Part shown: positions 1-7,635 of the stretch, piece by piece
How the letters are laid out: the number at the start of each line of letters is the position of its first letter
How positions within the stretch are numbered: the first letter of the stretch is position 1
DNA from: an uncultured Clostridia bacterium
GTDB taxonomy: Bacteria > Bacillota > Clostridia > Oscillospirales > Acutalibacteraceae
Assembly: GCA_947627345.1 (NCBI GenBank)
Contig: CANQVS010000007.1
Span: 1 to 64,000 of the forward strand
Length of the DNA: 64,000 nt
Direction: 5' to 3'
Program-made: the position numbers and the translations under genes
The notes under the pieces: generated by a model
Databases searched by the model: none
The model's input: only the letters and a program-made list of their open reading frames with translations
Told to the model about the DNA's origin: nothing

Positions 1-52
<52 letters not shown>

Positions 53-74
<22 letters not shown>

Positions 75-1492
75 GTTTCACATAAGACCGAGTTTAATGT
101 ACTTTGTATATTGAACTCGGTTTTATTTTTTACATCTATGCGGTTTATAAGAAGATGTATAGCCGACGTGTTGGGACTGTTTTTGAGAGTATCAAGCCAA
201 TTCTTAACTTGATCCACAGTATAGTCTTTCGGCGGTTCGGTAGCCTGCAGGCAAGCAATTTCATCTTTAAGGAGCTTCATCTCAGCTCCAATGTCAGCGA
301 CAACCTCAGCAGGAAGCACACCGCTTGAAAGATTATTCATTAACGTGTCATAGCGTCTCTGCTTCTCGTCTATGCGACTTTTTAGGATAGCCTTAAAATC
401 ATCTATGCGCTCCTTTTCCGCGCCCTTATACGACCTTAGAGCCTTGCTAATGCGTGTTTGGTTCTCGTCCGACAATAGGCTTGTAAGATACTTCTTAGCG
501 GCTTTGTCTACGTCCTCCATATGAACGACAGGAGCGCCGCACCGCTTAGAACAATAAAAGTATGGATAGCTATGTCCCTTTCGTTTTGAGGTCATTCCGT
601 GCATTTTAGCACCACATTCACAGTATACAAGACCACTGCATAGATAATTAGACTTCTTTCCCGTTTGCTTTCGTTCACTCATAATTTTTTGCACCTCGTT
701 AAATTGTGCCTTGTCGATAATGATCGGCAGGGCATTTTCTATTCTTATAGCGTTCGGTTTTGTTCTTCTGTCGGCTCGGTTCTTCTCCTCTGTTACAGAA
801 TACGCATAAACGCCCGTATACTTCTCATTTCGGAGCATTTCGTATATTTGAGTATATTTTATAGGCTTTCCCCTTTTACCCGTTATACCGCGTTCTGATA
901 GCTCTTTGATGATGTCAGTAAATCCCTCACGGTTCATAGCGGCGACAAAGATTTTTCTTACATACTCGGCTTCTAATTCATTGATAACATACTTTTGATC
1001 TACTATGTCATAACCAAAGGGCGCAACGCCTCCCGTGTGTAGACCTTTTAGAGCCGTTTCCTTTAAGCCCTTACGAACCTCTCCTGCAAGGTTGTCAATG
1101 TAGTATTCAGACAATGCCCACATAAGGTTACGCATTATTTTAGCTTCATTGCTTTTGCCGAAGTCTTGGGCTGTTGCAATCAATTCAACGCCCATTTCTT
1201 GAAGTTTGGCAGTAAGGTTGACGTGCTCGCCTACATTACGGGCTATACGGTCATATTTATGGATCAGTATCGTATCAAATTCGCCTTTCTTACAATCCCT
1301 TAACATCTTTTGATACTGGGCGCGTTGGGCGGTTTTAGAGCCTTTTCCGCTTATAGCTTCATCTGCATAGACGTCTATTACATTATAGCCCTTGTTAGCC
1401 GCATAGTCCCTGCAAGCTCTTACTTGAGCTTCTATGCTGTCCTCTGTCTGCTTATCGGAGCTATAACGGGCATATATTACAGCGTTACTCAT
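53..1492 (-). CDS. int: Large serine recombinase (integrase)
   Basis: This 479-residue protein should catalyse integration and excision of the element at the tRNA gene. The N-terminal resolvase domain has the nucleophile in IYARYSS (Ser11) and the DRIARN motif near residues 81-86. A recombinase domain follows (GLHTGGVAPFGYD near 150-162), then a zinc ribbon with Cys285, Cys291/293, Cys314 and Cys318 and a coiled-coil tail, the normal order for this family. Its start overlaps the repressor stop by ATGA. Its last codons run through attL, and the stop codon (53-55) lies in the T loop of the tRNA, so the C-terminus depends on the integrated state. Serine integrases inserting in tRNA genes are less usual than tyrosine ones. 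Confidence 0.93.
87..130 (+). terminator. Hairpin and T-tract terminator for the tRNA, inside int
   Basis: ACCGAGTT (87-94) pairs with AACTCGGT (114-121), followed by a T-rich run. On the plus strand it looks like an intrinsic terminator just after the tRNA. On the minus strand the same bases encode the integrase C-terminus. The element therefore supplies a replacement for the tRNA's own terminator, which is now at 7338-7372. Confidence 0.7.
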
Positions 1493-1932
1493 TCGTCGTC
1501 CTCGTCCGTCGGTACCGCCTCGTCCGTGGCTGTGTATTCATCAATCTGCGTAAGATCGGTTATATACCCGTTTGCTTTTTTTTGCCCTTTTTTGTTCAAG
1601 CTGTCGTATTTTTGGATTGTGTCCATTCGTTGTTTTTGTACTTCTTCCTCTTCTGCTTGAACTATTAAATCAACTATTGATTTATTTATTTTTGCTCTTT
1701 CCTCATTATCTTCTTCGTGATTATAATTATACCAATCAGAACCTATATATATATCAAAAATATCAACATCAAGGGCTTTTGCTATTTTTTCAAGTGTTTC
1801 TACACTAATTTTCACACAATCATTTTCATATTTAGAAACGACCGATCTTTTAACACCTATTTTATCAGCCAATTGCTCTTGGGTAAGTTTTTTTTGCTTT
1901 CTAACACTTCTTATATTTTCCCCTACATTCAA
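1489..1932 (-). CDS. XRE-family repressor of the element
   Basis: The 147-residue protein starts with a Cro/CI-type helix-turn-helix domain (about residues 4-62, with the motif LTQEQLADKIGVKRSVVSKYEN). An acidic, lysine-rich C-terminal half follows, with no recognisable peptidase motif. It is transcribed with int (ATGA overlap) and divergently from a Cro-like gene, the usual layout of a lysogeny switch. Inference: it represses the consensus promoter at 2003-2031. The AAAGGAG ribosome binding site lies about 13 nt from the ATG, rather far, so translation may be modest. Confidence 0.85.
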   Translation of the reverse strand: MNVGENIRSVRKQKKLTQEQLADKIGVKRSVVSKYENDCVKISVETLEKIAKALDVDIFDIYIGSDWYNYNHEEDNEERAKINKSIVDLIVQAEEEEVQKQRMDTIQKYDSLNKKGQKKANGYITDLTQIDEYTATDEAVPTDEDDE

Positions 1933-1981
1933 TTCTATCAGCTCCTTTTATCTTATATTACACTATCAGGAACAAAAAAAC

Positions 1982-2031
1982 AATATTTTTTGAAAAATAT
2001 TCTTGACAATACCAAAATGCTTGACTATAAT
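1982..2031 (+). promoter_or_regulatory. Early rightward promoter with adjacent palindromic operator candidate
   Basis: TTGACA (2003-2008) and TATAAT (2026-2031) are separated by exactly 17 bp, a perfect consensus. Immediately upstream, AATATTTTT (1982-1990) and AAAAATATT (1993-2001) form a 9-bp inverted repeat around TG, a plausible repressor operator between the divergent regulators. Operator function is inferred. Confidence 0.8.
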
Positions 2032-2066
2032 GTTATTATAAAGAACATTTGAAAGGAAGTGATACA

Positions 2067-2273
2067 ATGAATGTTCGTATAAATAACACTGTTATGCGTG
2101 TTGAAATGGCGAGGTATAAGCTTACGAATAACAAACTGAAAGAGCTAACAGGCATTTCAAAAGCCACATTGTCAGCTGTAAGAAACGGCAAGTCTTGTAG
2201 CTATGACACCGCCGTAAAAATTGCCAAAGCATTGAGGCTTAAAGCAACAGAACTTATAGAAAGCGAGGACTAA
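2067..2273 (+). CDS. Small Cro-like helix-turn-helix regulator
   Basis: 68 residues, essentially one Cro/C1-type helix-turn-helix domain (KLKELTGISKATLSAVRNG, about residues 24-42). The ATG at 2067 is chosen over an upstream in-frame codon because GAAAGGAAGTG sits at the right distance before it. It is the first gene behind the consensus promoter and faces the XRE repressor, so it is probably the anti-repressor or Cro side of the switch. It could instead activate replication genes. Confidence 0.8.
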   Translation: MNVRINNTVMRVEMARYKLTNNKLKELTGISKATLSAVRNGKSCSYDTAVKIAKALRLKATELIESED

Positions 2274-2275
2274 CG

Positions 2276-2449
2276 GTGCAGGAAGAAATATGTAGAATTC
2301 CTATCAGCGCGACAATCCGAAAAGTTGGCGGCGAAATGGAGCTTGTAAGCGCTCATTGGGAAGAAATCCCTGCTGACGTTATTGCTCAATTTCTAATTAA
2401 GAAATTCGGTGTCACGCCGATTTTTGGAGGTGGGGAGGACGATTGTTAG
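2276..2449 (+). CDS. Small protein of unknown function
   Basis: A 57-residue ORF with a GTG start two bases after the Cro-like gene stop. Its 3' end overlaps the TTG start of the replication gene. The sequence has an acidic centre with WEEIPADVIAQFLIKKFG, and the end GGGEDDC is glycine-rich and acidic. No family was recognised. The tight packing between two real genes and the full-length open frame support it. Confidence 0.55.
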   Translation: MQEEICRIPISATIRKVGGEMELVSAHWEEIPADVIAQFLIKKFGVTPIFGGGEDDC

Positions 2450-3153
2450 ACGGTTCAACATTCATCAAACTTTTTAGAGGTTTGCTCGATTGGCGTTGGT
2501 ACAAAAACGGTAACACAATGAGGGTATTTATTCACCTTTTGCTCAAAGCAAATATTAGCGACGGAGAGATTGAAAATATCACTATCAAGCGTGGGCAAGT
2601 CGTTACAAGCCGAAAACATTTATCAAGTGAATTAAACATCTCGGAACAAGAAGTAAGAACCGCGTTAGAACACTTGAAAGCAACCAGCGAAATAACCACC
2701 CGTTCAACATCCAAATTTACCATTATTACTATCGTTAATTGGGATAAGTATCAATCGCCGACCAACAAAACAACCAGCGAACAACCAGCGAATAACCAAC
2801 AGTCAACCAGCGACCAACCACAATATGAGAAGGGTAATAAGAATTTTAATAATTATAAGAATGAGAGGGAGGGGACGCTCTCGCCCCTCGGACGATTTAA
2901 AAATGTTTTGCTTACACAAGGCGAGCTTGATGAACTGAAAAAAGCATACCCGAAAGATTATCAGGCTAAAATTGAAAGGCTTTCACGATATTTGGAAAAT
3001 ACAGGTCGGAAGTATAAAAATCATTTTTCAACGCTACTTGATTGGCTGGAGCAAGACGCTAAACCACAACAACGAAACGCCTCATATGAATTGGACGAAA
3101 TTGCAAAAATCGCCGATCCGCCAAAATATATAAAGGGAGTTGATTATTTTTAA
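2443..3153 (+). CDS. Phage-type replication initiator / replisome organiser-like protein
   Basis: The 236-residue protein has an N-terminal winged-helix domain of the phage replication-protein type (GLLDWRWYKNGNTMRVFIHLLLKA, about residues 14-37, to about residue 105). A Gln/Asn/Ser-rich linker follows (about 108-145), then a short C-terminal helical domain (about 165-210) resembling that of phage replisome organisers. It starts with TTG after GGAGG and overlaps the preceding ORF. It probably binds an origin inside its own gene or nearby and recruits host helicase. No primase or helicase of its own is visible, so it depends on host or helper replication. Confidence 0.75.
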   Translation: MLDGSTFIKLFRGLLDWRWYKNGNTMRVFIHLLLKANISDGEIENITIKRGQVVTSRKHLSSELNISEQEVRTALEHLKATSEITTRSTSKFTIITIVNWDKYQSPTNKTTSEQPANNQQSTSDQPQYEKGNKNFNNYKNEREGTLSPLGRFKNVLLTQGELDELKKAYPKDYQAKIERLSRYLENTGRKYKNHFSTLLDWLEQDAKPQQRNASYELDEIAKIADPPKYIKGVDYF

Positions 3154-3166
3154 CTTACATAAAAAA

Positions 3167-3200
3167 GCTCTTGCACAGCCGACCAAAGCGAAGCAAGAGC
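3167..3200 (-). terminator. Hairpin with T-tract on the minus strand
   Basis: GCTCTTGC (3167-3174) pairs with GCAAGAGC (3193-3200). On the minus strand the stem is followed by TTTTTT. It would stop leftward transcription entering the replication gene from the right. On the plus strand no T-run follows. Confidence 0.5.
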
Positions 3201-3252
3201 GAACCGCAAAACAAACAAAGTGTGCGAGCGGATATGTTTATTATAACTTGTC

Positions 3253-3280
3253 TGCTCCGAAAAATCAATACAAAGGAGCA
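3253..3280 (+). promoter_or_regulatory. Hairpin covering the ribosome binding site of the 81-residue gene
   Basis: TGCTCC (3253-3258) is complementary to GGAGCA (3275-3280), which contains the Shine-Dalgarno bases for the ATG at 3285. If formed, the hairpin hides the ribosome binding site. The stem is only 6 bp, so this is tentative. Confidence 0.4.
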
Positions 3281-3284
3281 AAAT

Positions 3285-3530
3285 ATGAAACAAACAGGCG
3301 AAACAATGTATGTCCCTATATTAGGGTATGTAAAGAACGAAGAAGGTGAGCTTATTACAGCTGACAAGTACACCGAGGGCTCTGTACCTCTCTTAGGGCT
3401 TGAAATGATGAACGAACGCAGACAGCACGAAATCGCGCTTGAGAGAATACGAGCACACCCCGAATATTACGGCACACCTAAAGAGGTAGACAAGAAAATA
3501 GCACGCCTACAGCGGCTTCTTGCCGAGTAA
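3285..3530 (+). CDS. Small element protein of unknown function
   Basis: 81 residues starting at the ATG 5 nt after AAAGGAGC; an upstream in-frame start at 3171 has no such site and is not used. The sequence is hydrophilic, with an N-terminal YVPILGYVKNEEGELI stretch and a charged helical C-terminus (KEVDKKIARLQRLLAE). No family was recognised. It sits between the replication and head modules. Confidence 0.65.
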   Translation: MKQTGETMYVPILGYVKNEEGELITADKYTEGSVPLLGLEMMNERRQHEIALERIRAHPEYYGTPKEVDKKIARLQRLLAE

Positions 3531-3617
3531 ACAAAATAAGGAACAGTAAATATATATGCAGGGATAAAATTACATTTAGTATTATACAATCAGTATATAA
3601 AGAAAGGACATACAACT

Positions 3618-3812
3618 ATGACACAAAAAACATATGACTTGATCCAAAAGTTATTGCGCGAACATAATATACCCGAAGAATTCGAGGACAAATTAGAAGA
3701 GATTGTAACTGAATTTGAGGAAAAGCACGCAGAGCTAAAAGACACTAACCATTCTGCCTTTAGTATTCTTTTATTTGGAACAGTCTATAAGGCAGGCAAA
3801 GAGAGTAGATAA
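3618..3812 (+). CDS. Small acidic helical protein of unknown function
   Basis: A 64-residue, strongly acidic protein, probably a helical bundle (LLREHNIPEEFEDKLEEIVTEFEEKHAEL). The start follows GAAAGGA at good distance. It occupies the place where terminase and portal genes would lie in a normal phage head operon. Function unknown. Confidence 0.6.
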   Translation: MTQKTYDLIQKLLREHNIPEEFEDKLEEIVTEFEEKHAELKDTNHSAFSILLFGTVYKAGKESR

Positions 3813-3822
3813 AAGGTTGCAA

Positions 3823-3850
3823 GGCTGTCAAATATGCCGATTTGACAGCC
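3823..3850 (+). other. Strong perfect hairpin before the minor head gene
   Basis: GGCTGTCAAAT (3823-3833) and ATTTGACAGCC (3840-3850) form an 11-bp perfect stem with a 6-nt loop. No T-run follows, so it is more likely an mRNA-processing or attenuation structure, or a protein-binding site, than a terminator. The ribosome binding site of the next gene lies about 15 nt downstream. Confidence 0.55.
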
Positions 3851-3879
3851 TATACAGCCACTCAAGAGGAGGATAGCAA

Positions 3880-4854
3880 ATGCCAAAGGCAAAACAGTCA
3901 TTGAATGAACTGTTACACGATTTAAAGCGAATAGAAGAACACAGGGAAATATTGTCTGAAAAGAAAATACGAAAGATATACAAGCAGTTAATGCAAGAGC
4001 TTAAAAACTTCATTGCTAACGAGTATTTTAATTATGCAGACGACGAGGGGCATTTATCGTATACAAGCCTACAGAACAGATCAAGACAAGCAAGGTTTTT
4101 AGAGGAAATTGTAGCAAAAGTAGACAGTATCACGCCCGTAATAAAAACGGAGATTATGGGCTTAGTTGAAGCTACATATACAAATTGCTATGAGGGTATG
4201 CTAAAAGCTGTTCAGTCGGCGTCTAATACTGAAAATGTAGCGTCTATTGTTCGTGGAAGCCTTGTAAGACCTGAAATCTTGAAACAGTCCCTTGATAACA
4301 ACATATCTAAATTAACATTGCCTCACGTTTTAGAGAAACACCGTCAGGAAATCGTCTATAATATCAAACAGGAGCTTACTATAGGGTTAATGAACGGCGA
4401 TAGATACGAAAAAATGGCAAGGCGACTTACGGACAAGTTGGATATAAGCTATAAAAAGGCTACAAACATTGTACGCACGGAAAGTCACCGCAATATTGAA
4501 AGCGGTTTATATGACAGTGCGGAGAATATAGCGCAGAGCTTAGAGGGTAGCGGCATAGTATCTGTTGTAATTTGGCACACAATGCAAGATGAGAAAGTAC
4601 GTCCGAACGTCCGCCGCAAGACTAAATCAGGGTGGAAAACCTATAAGAGCAAAAACGGAGCGGATCACGTCGCTATGGAGGGCAAGACAATCCGTGTCGG
4701 GGACTTCTTTAAATTTTCCGACGGTGTAAAAACAAAATACCCAGGAGGAAGTGGCGTAGCTCATCACGACTGTAATTGTCGTTGCTTTTTGGAATATGAT
4801 GTAATGACTGAGGAAGAATTGGATATAATCAGCGAACAGGAGGTAAAAAAATGA
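3880..4854 (+). CDS. Minor head protein, SPP1 gp7 / Mu gpF-like
   Basis: 324 residues. The C-terminal third carries the family signature: a TESHR helix, then WHTMQDEKVRP, DHVAMEGKTI and the terminal HHDCNCRC cysteine-histidine cluster (about 294-302). The N-terminal two thirds are helical. In SPP1-like phages this protein associates with the portal and travels in the head; here no portal gene is present. The start follows AGAGGAGG. It is intact and of normal length, followed by an ATGA-overlapping small gene. It is evidence that the element once had, or borrows, a portal-based packaging machine. Confidence 0.85.
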   Translation: MPKAKQSLNELLHDLKRIEEHREILSEKKIRKIYKQLMQELKNFIANEYFNYADDEGHLSYTSLQNRSRQARFLEEIVAKVDSITPVIKTEIMGLVEATYTNCYEGMLKAVQSASNTENVASIVRGSLVRPEILKQSLDNNISKLTLPHVLEKHRQEIVYNIKQELTIGLMNGDRYEKMARRLTDKLDISYKKATNIVRTESHRNIESGLYDSAENIAQSLEGSGIVSVVIWHTMQDEKVRPNVRRKTKSGWKTYKSKNGADHVAMEGKTIRVGDFFKFSDGVKTKYPGGSGVAHHDCNCRCFLEYDVMTEEELDIISEQEVKK

Positions 4855-5024
4855 AGATTAGAATAACTTACGAAGAAGATGAACGCAAGGTAGCTGAGGA
4901 GCTGACGGAGAAAATCCAAAGTAACAAGCATTTAGGTATCTTAAAAGTTACTAAAAGTGATCGTAATAAGCCGTTTTTTCATACATATTTGGCTACTAAA
5001 AAACGCAGGAAATCGCATAAATAA
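4851..5024 (+). CDS. Small basic protein of unknown function
   Basis: 57 residues, ATG overlapping the stop of the minor head gene (ATGA) with AGGAGGT upstream. The N-terminal part is acidic (TYEEDERKVAEELTEKI) and the end strongly basic (KKRRKSHK). The head-gene context and translational coupling suggest a head-associated accessory protein. No family was recognised. Confidence 0.6.
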   Translation: MKIRITYEEDERKVAEELTEKIQSNKHLGILKVTKSDRNKPFFHTYLATKKRRKSHK

Positions 5025-5036
5025 AGGGATTTACGG

Positions 5037-5065
5037 TTGACACCCTCCCCCCTATGTGCTATAAT
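5037..5065 (+). promoter_or_regulatory. Consensus promoter before the structured RNA and capsid genes
   Basis: TTGACA (5037-5042) and TATAAT (5060-5065) are exactly 17 bp apart, so a transcript should start near 5072. This is the second perfect consensus promoter in the element. Confidence 0.8.
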
Positions 5066-5071
5066 AATATT

Positions 5072-5160
5072 GTTGAAAAGAACACGAGTACCGCCTATTT
5101 TGGTTAGTCTATTCAAGACACGGGAACAGTCTCATTATTGAGGTTGGCTCGTGTCTTTTT
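5072..5160 (+). ncRNA. Candidate structured RNA, about 90 nt, upstream of scaffold and capsid genes
   Basis: ACACGAG (5082-5088) pairs with CTCGTGT (5148-5154), closing a multibranch region, and a T-run follows (5156-5160). Inside are short hairpins: ACC/GGT around 5090-5104, GTCT/AGAC (5107-5110 with 5116-5119) and CTCA/TGAG (5131-5134 with 5139-5142). With its own promoter and terminator-like end it could be a free small RNA or an attenuator of the scaffold and capsid genes. No known RNA family was recognised. Confidence 0.55.
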
Positions 5161-5227
5161 AATTGTTTCTTCCTTACATATAGAATTTAGTAAAAAGTCG
5201 TACGGACGTTAAACGGAGGTCACCATT

Positions 5228-5773
5228 ATGGAAAATGAAATAAACAACACCACAACTGCAACCGAAGAACAGCAGGATAACACACAGACTGAGGAAAGCG
5301 GCGCACAGAACGCCGACAAAACATTTACTCAGGACGAGGTAAACAAGATTGTTTCGGATCGTCTTGCAAGAGAGAGGGCGAAAAGCGAAGCAATGTATAC
5401 AAAAGCTATGATTGATGTTGAGGCAAGGGAAAACGCCGTAGCCGATCGTGAAAAGGCTTTTGAGGAAAAGGAAAAGGCTTTAGCCGATAAAGAAAACCGT
5501 CTATATGCTATCAAGGCAATAAAAGACGCAGGCTTGGACGACGGAAGCGACACAGCTTTAGAACTTATCGACTTTGTTGTAACAGGCGACGACGTAACCG
5601 AGGACAGCATAACTAAAAGGGTTAATACGCTGAAATCCTACGTTGACAAGCATATAGCCGCCGAGGTTGACAAGATTTTTAAAGTCAATGGACGCACGCC
5701 ACAAAGCGCTACAAACACAAGCATTGACGGTGATAGCTCTTTAAAGCAGGCGTTTGGACTTACCTCAAAATAA
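5228..5773 (+). CDS. Capsid scaffolding protein (DUF4355-like)
   Basis: 181 residues: an acidic, Thr/Glu/Gln-rich N-terminus, the typical FTQDEVNKIVSDRLARERAK motif (about 33-52), a long charged coiled coil (about 50-95), then a smaller C-terminal part ending in SLKQAFGLTSK. This composition and its position directly before the major capsid gene fit phage scaffolds. It guides assembly of the capsid protein and is removed from the mature shell. It begins after CGGAGG and is probably cotranscribed with the capsid gene. Confidence 0.85.
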   Translation: MENEINNTTTATEEQQDNTQTEESGAQNADKTFTQDEVNKIVSDRLARERAKSEAMYTKAMIDVEARENAVADREKAFEEKEKALADKENRLYAIKAIKDAGLDDGSDTALELIDFVVTGDDVTEDSITKRVNTLKSYVDKHIAAEVDKIFKVNGRTPQSATNTSIDGDSSLKQAFGLTSK

Positions 5774-5793
5774 GAAAAGAGGTAATATGATAT

Positions 5794-6627
5794 ATGGCTA
5801 TTGTTTTAGTCACTGAATTTAAGCCGTATGTAGATGAAATGTTTACAACGGAGAGTAAAAGAGAACTTATAACCAATCAAGACTTTGATTGGTCAGGCGC
5901 ACACTCTGTGAAAGTCTATAAGGTCAGCACTTCAAAGATGAACGACTATGACAGACCTGGAACGGGCGAAAATTGGTCGAGATATGGCGAGGTTGCAGGG
6001 CTTGACGCCACGACCGAGGAAATGACATTAAAAAAGGATCGTTCCTTTACATTTGCCATTGATAAGCTCGACGCTGACGAAACGAAACAACAGCTACAAG
6101 GAGCTACAGCACTGTCGAGGCAGGTAAGAGAAGTTGTTATACCTGAGGTAGACGCATACACATATGACATTATGTGTAAAAAAGCGGGCAATAAGCCTGA
6201 GGCAATCGCGCTTACACCCACCAATATTTATACCGAGATTTTAAAGGGAACAACAGCACTCGACACAGCAGAAGCCCCCGAAGTTAATAGGACTATTCTT
6301 GTAGCTCCTCCTGTCTATGCTTTAATGAAGCAGTGCAAGGACATCACACTTGAAACGGATATAGGCAATGAGATACGCCTTAGAGGTGTACTCGGTATCC
6401 TTGACGGGTGCAATGTTGTAAAAGTACCTGCTAATCGTTTGCCCGAAAATTTTGGCTTTATGATTTGCCACCCGTGCGCAACTGTAGCACCTGTAAAGCT
6501 TGAGGACTACAAAATACACGAGGATCCGCCTGGCATAAGCGGTTCGCTTGTTGAGGGTAGAATAGTATATGACGCATTTGTACTTGATAACAAGTCAAAG
6601 GCTATTTACTATCAGGAAATGGCATAA
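5794..6627 (+). CDS. Major capsid protein (HK97-fold type)
   Basis: 277 residues. The layout fits phage coat proteins of the HK97 fold: an N-terminal arm, a middle DRSFTFAIDKLDADET segment, a spine-helix region (QVREVVIPEVDAYTYDIM, about 111-128) and a C-terminal domain ending with a beta-rich EGRIVYDAFVLDNKSKAIYY segment. Together with the scaffold just upstream this should form an icosahedral shell. Encapsulin is unlikely because a scaffold and minor head protein accompany it. The start is the second ATG (5794), in frame and behind AAAGAGG. Confidence 0.8.
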   Translation: MAIVLVTEFKPYVDEMFTTESKRELITNQDFDWSGAHSVKVYKVSTSKMNDYDRPGTGENWSRYGEVAGLDATTEEMTLKKDRSFTFAIDKLDADETKQQLQGATALSRQVREVVIPEVDAYTYDIMCKKAGNKPEAIALTPTNIYTEILKGTTALDTAEAPEVNRTILVAPPVYALMKQCKDITLETDIGNEIRLRGVLGILDGCNVVKVPANRLPENFGFMICHPCATVAPVKLEDYKIHEDPPGISGSLVEGRIVYDAFVLDNKSKAIYYQEMA

Positions 6628-6633
6628 AAAAGG

Positions 6634-6658
6634 GCGTATAGGCATTATGCCTATACGC
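6634..6658 (+). terminator. Hairpin after the capsid gene
   Basis: GCGTATAGGCA (6634-6644) and TGCCTATACGC (6648-6658) form an 11-bp perfect stem with a 3-nt loop. It is followed by TCAATTTTG, a weak T-tract. It may end most capsid transcripts or protect their 3' end. Confidence 0.6.
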
Positions 6659-6684
6659 TCAATTTTGTAAGGAGCAACTATAAT

Positions 6685-6735
6685 ATGGGAGTTAAAATAA
6701 AAACGAATTGTAGGCAAAGAAAGCAGTATGATTGA
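6685..6735 (+). CDS. Possible 16-residue micro-ORF with strong ribosome binding site
   Basis: An ATG behind GTAAGGAGC opens a frame encoding MGVKIKTNCRQRKQYD, very basic. Its stop overlaps the start of another micro-ORF. It may be a translated leader for the two genes downstream. Support is only the ribosome binding site. Confidence 0.3.
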   Translation: MGVKIKTNCRQRKQYD

Positions 6736-6760
6736 GAGTATCTCTTACGAGGTGGAATAA
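6728..6760 (+). CDS. Possible 10-residue micro-ORF
   Basis: It encodes MIESISYEVE, starts inside the end of the preceding micro-ORF and stops directly before the ATG at 6761. It could couple translation through to the next gene. It may also be chance. Confidence 0.2.
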   Translation: MIESISYEVE

Positions 6761-7072
6761 ATGAATAGACTTGATAAAATGATAATGACAGTACGGTCAA
6801 GCAACAGATTTACTTATTATTTGGTATATACTACCATTCCGCAAGACGACGGCAAAATTCACTTTTCTATGAGCCTAAATAAAAGTGGCAAGGCAATCGC
6901 AATCATCAATCGCAAAACCTTTGATAATGAGGACGAACTCAAGGCTTTTATTGATAAGTTATACAAGAAATACAACTTAACTGAAAGCAACACCGAAGTA
7001 ATGCACTTTCAAATAGTTTCTGCCACTGAGGAGGACGCAAGAGAAGCAGGAGAATACGACGAGGTGATATAA
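6761..7072 (+). CDS. Element protein of unknown function, 103 residues
   Basis: A soluble alpha/beta-type protein with alternating hydrophobic strands (FTYYLVYTTI, AIAIINRKTF), a helix (DELKAFIDKLYKKYN) and an acidic tail. The start follows CGAGGTGG. The stop overlaps the next start (TAATG), implying coupling. No family recognised; the place after the capsid gene is where head-completion or accessory genes usually are. Confidence 0.65.
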   Translation: MNRLDKMIMTVRSSNRFTYYLVYTTIPQDDGKIHFSMSLNKSGKAIAIINRKTFDNEDELKAFIDKLYKKYNLTESNTEVMHFQIVSATEEDAREAGEYDEVI

Positions 7073-7284
7073 TGTCCAGAAAACGGCTTAGACTATCCAC
7101 ACCGTCGGACGTAAGAAAAGCTATGACTAAAATTGCTAATGCTCTTTATAATGGCGAAATCGAACCAAAGGAAGCCAATGCAATCTTATATGCTTGTAAC
7201 AGCGTGCTCTCGTCAATTCGCATTGATGAACAGCAGAAGAAAATAGACGAACTGGAACAGCTATTGAACAGTCAAGACTTGTAA
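7072..7284 (+). CDS. Small phage-type helical protein
   Basis: 70 residues: TPSDVRKAMTKIANALYNGEIEPKEANAILYACNSVLSSIR followed by a short coiled coil. Similar small proteins are, from memory, common near packaging genes of Firmicute phages; the function is unknown. It overlaps the previous gene by one base. In the excised circular form the integrase frame would read antisense into its last codons. Confidence 0.65.
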   Translation: MSRKRLRLSTPSDVRKAMTKIANALYNGEIEPKEANAILYACNSVLSSIRIDEQQKKIDELEQLLNSQDL

Positions 7285-7323
7285 AAAAACCTAAACAAAA
7301 TTTCAGGTAAAATATGTTGCGAA

Positions 7324-7337
7324 CCTCCGCAACCAGT
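7324..7337 (+). repeat. attR: right 14-bp direct repeat of the element
   Basis: An exact copy of CCTCCGCAACCAGT at 63-76, in direct orientation. To its right begins the original tRNA downstream sequence, including the terminator hairpin. Confidence 0.85.
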
Positions 7338-7372
7338 AAAAGCAGGGTATTTTAACAAATACTCTGCTTTTT
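7338..7372 (+). terminator. Original tRNA-Met terminator, separated by the insertion
   Basis: AAAAGCAGGGTATT pairs with AATACTCTGCTTTTT (one G-T pair), giving a hairpin with a T-run directly right of attR. Before integration it would have ended the tRNA transcript. Confidence 0.75.
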
Positions 7373-7556
7373 GTTATCAAAAAATATAACAGGACTTGAA
7401 CCTTAAGAAGGTAAACAGCGTTAAAAAAATGTGCCTGTGGCACATTTTTAGCTGTGAAGTGTGAGGCGGGTACTGTTTCTGAAAGAAACGGTCGCCGAAC
7501 ACAAAAAATCGCGGGTAAATCAATTAATACTTTATATTAGTTCTGTAATTTAACGG
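7373..7556. other. Intergenic host DNA right of the element
   Basis: There is no convincing gene. It contains a terminator-like hairpin at 7425-7449 (AAAAATGTGCC with GGCACATTTTT, loop TGT) and a 13-nt inverted match to the tRNA T arm at 7391-7403. The rest is unremarkable. Confidence 0.5.
7425..7449. terminator. Bidirectional terminator-like hairpin
   Basis: An 11-bp perfect stem (7425-7435 with 7439-7449) with A-run and T-run sides separates the tRNA locus from the response regulator operon. Confidence 0.65.
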
Positions 7557-7585
7557 TAGACAATTCAACTTATGTATGGTATGCT
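7557..7585 (+). promoter_or_regulatory. Probable promoter of the BceRS-like operon
   Basis: TAGACA (7557-7562) and TATGCT (7580-7585) are 17 bp apart, about 50 bp upstream of the response regulator start. Confidence 0.5.
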
Positions 7586-7635
7586 GTGCTGTGTGTAATC
7601 ATAAAATTCAGACAGTTAAATCAAGAGGTTATATA

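Noticed and set aside
5794..6627. Encapsulin instead of phage capsid
   Set aside because: A scaffold gene, a minor head gene, an integrase and a phage-type replication gene accompany it, and no cargo enzyme is next to it.
7391..7403. 13-nt inverted match to the tRNA T arm (AGGACTTGAACCT)
   Set aside because: Too short and without any other tRNA part nearby. It could be a tRNA relic but cannot be supported.
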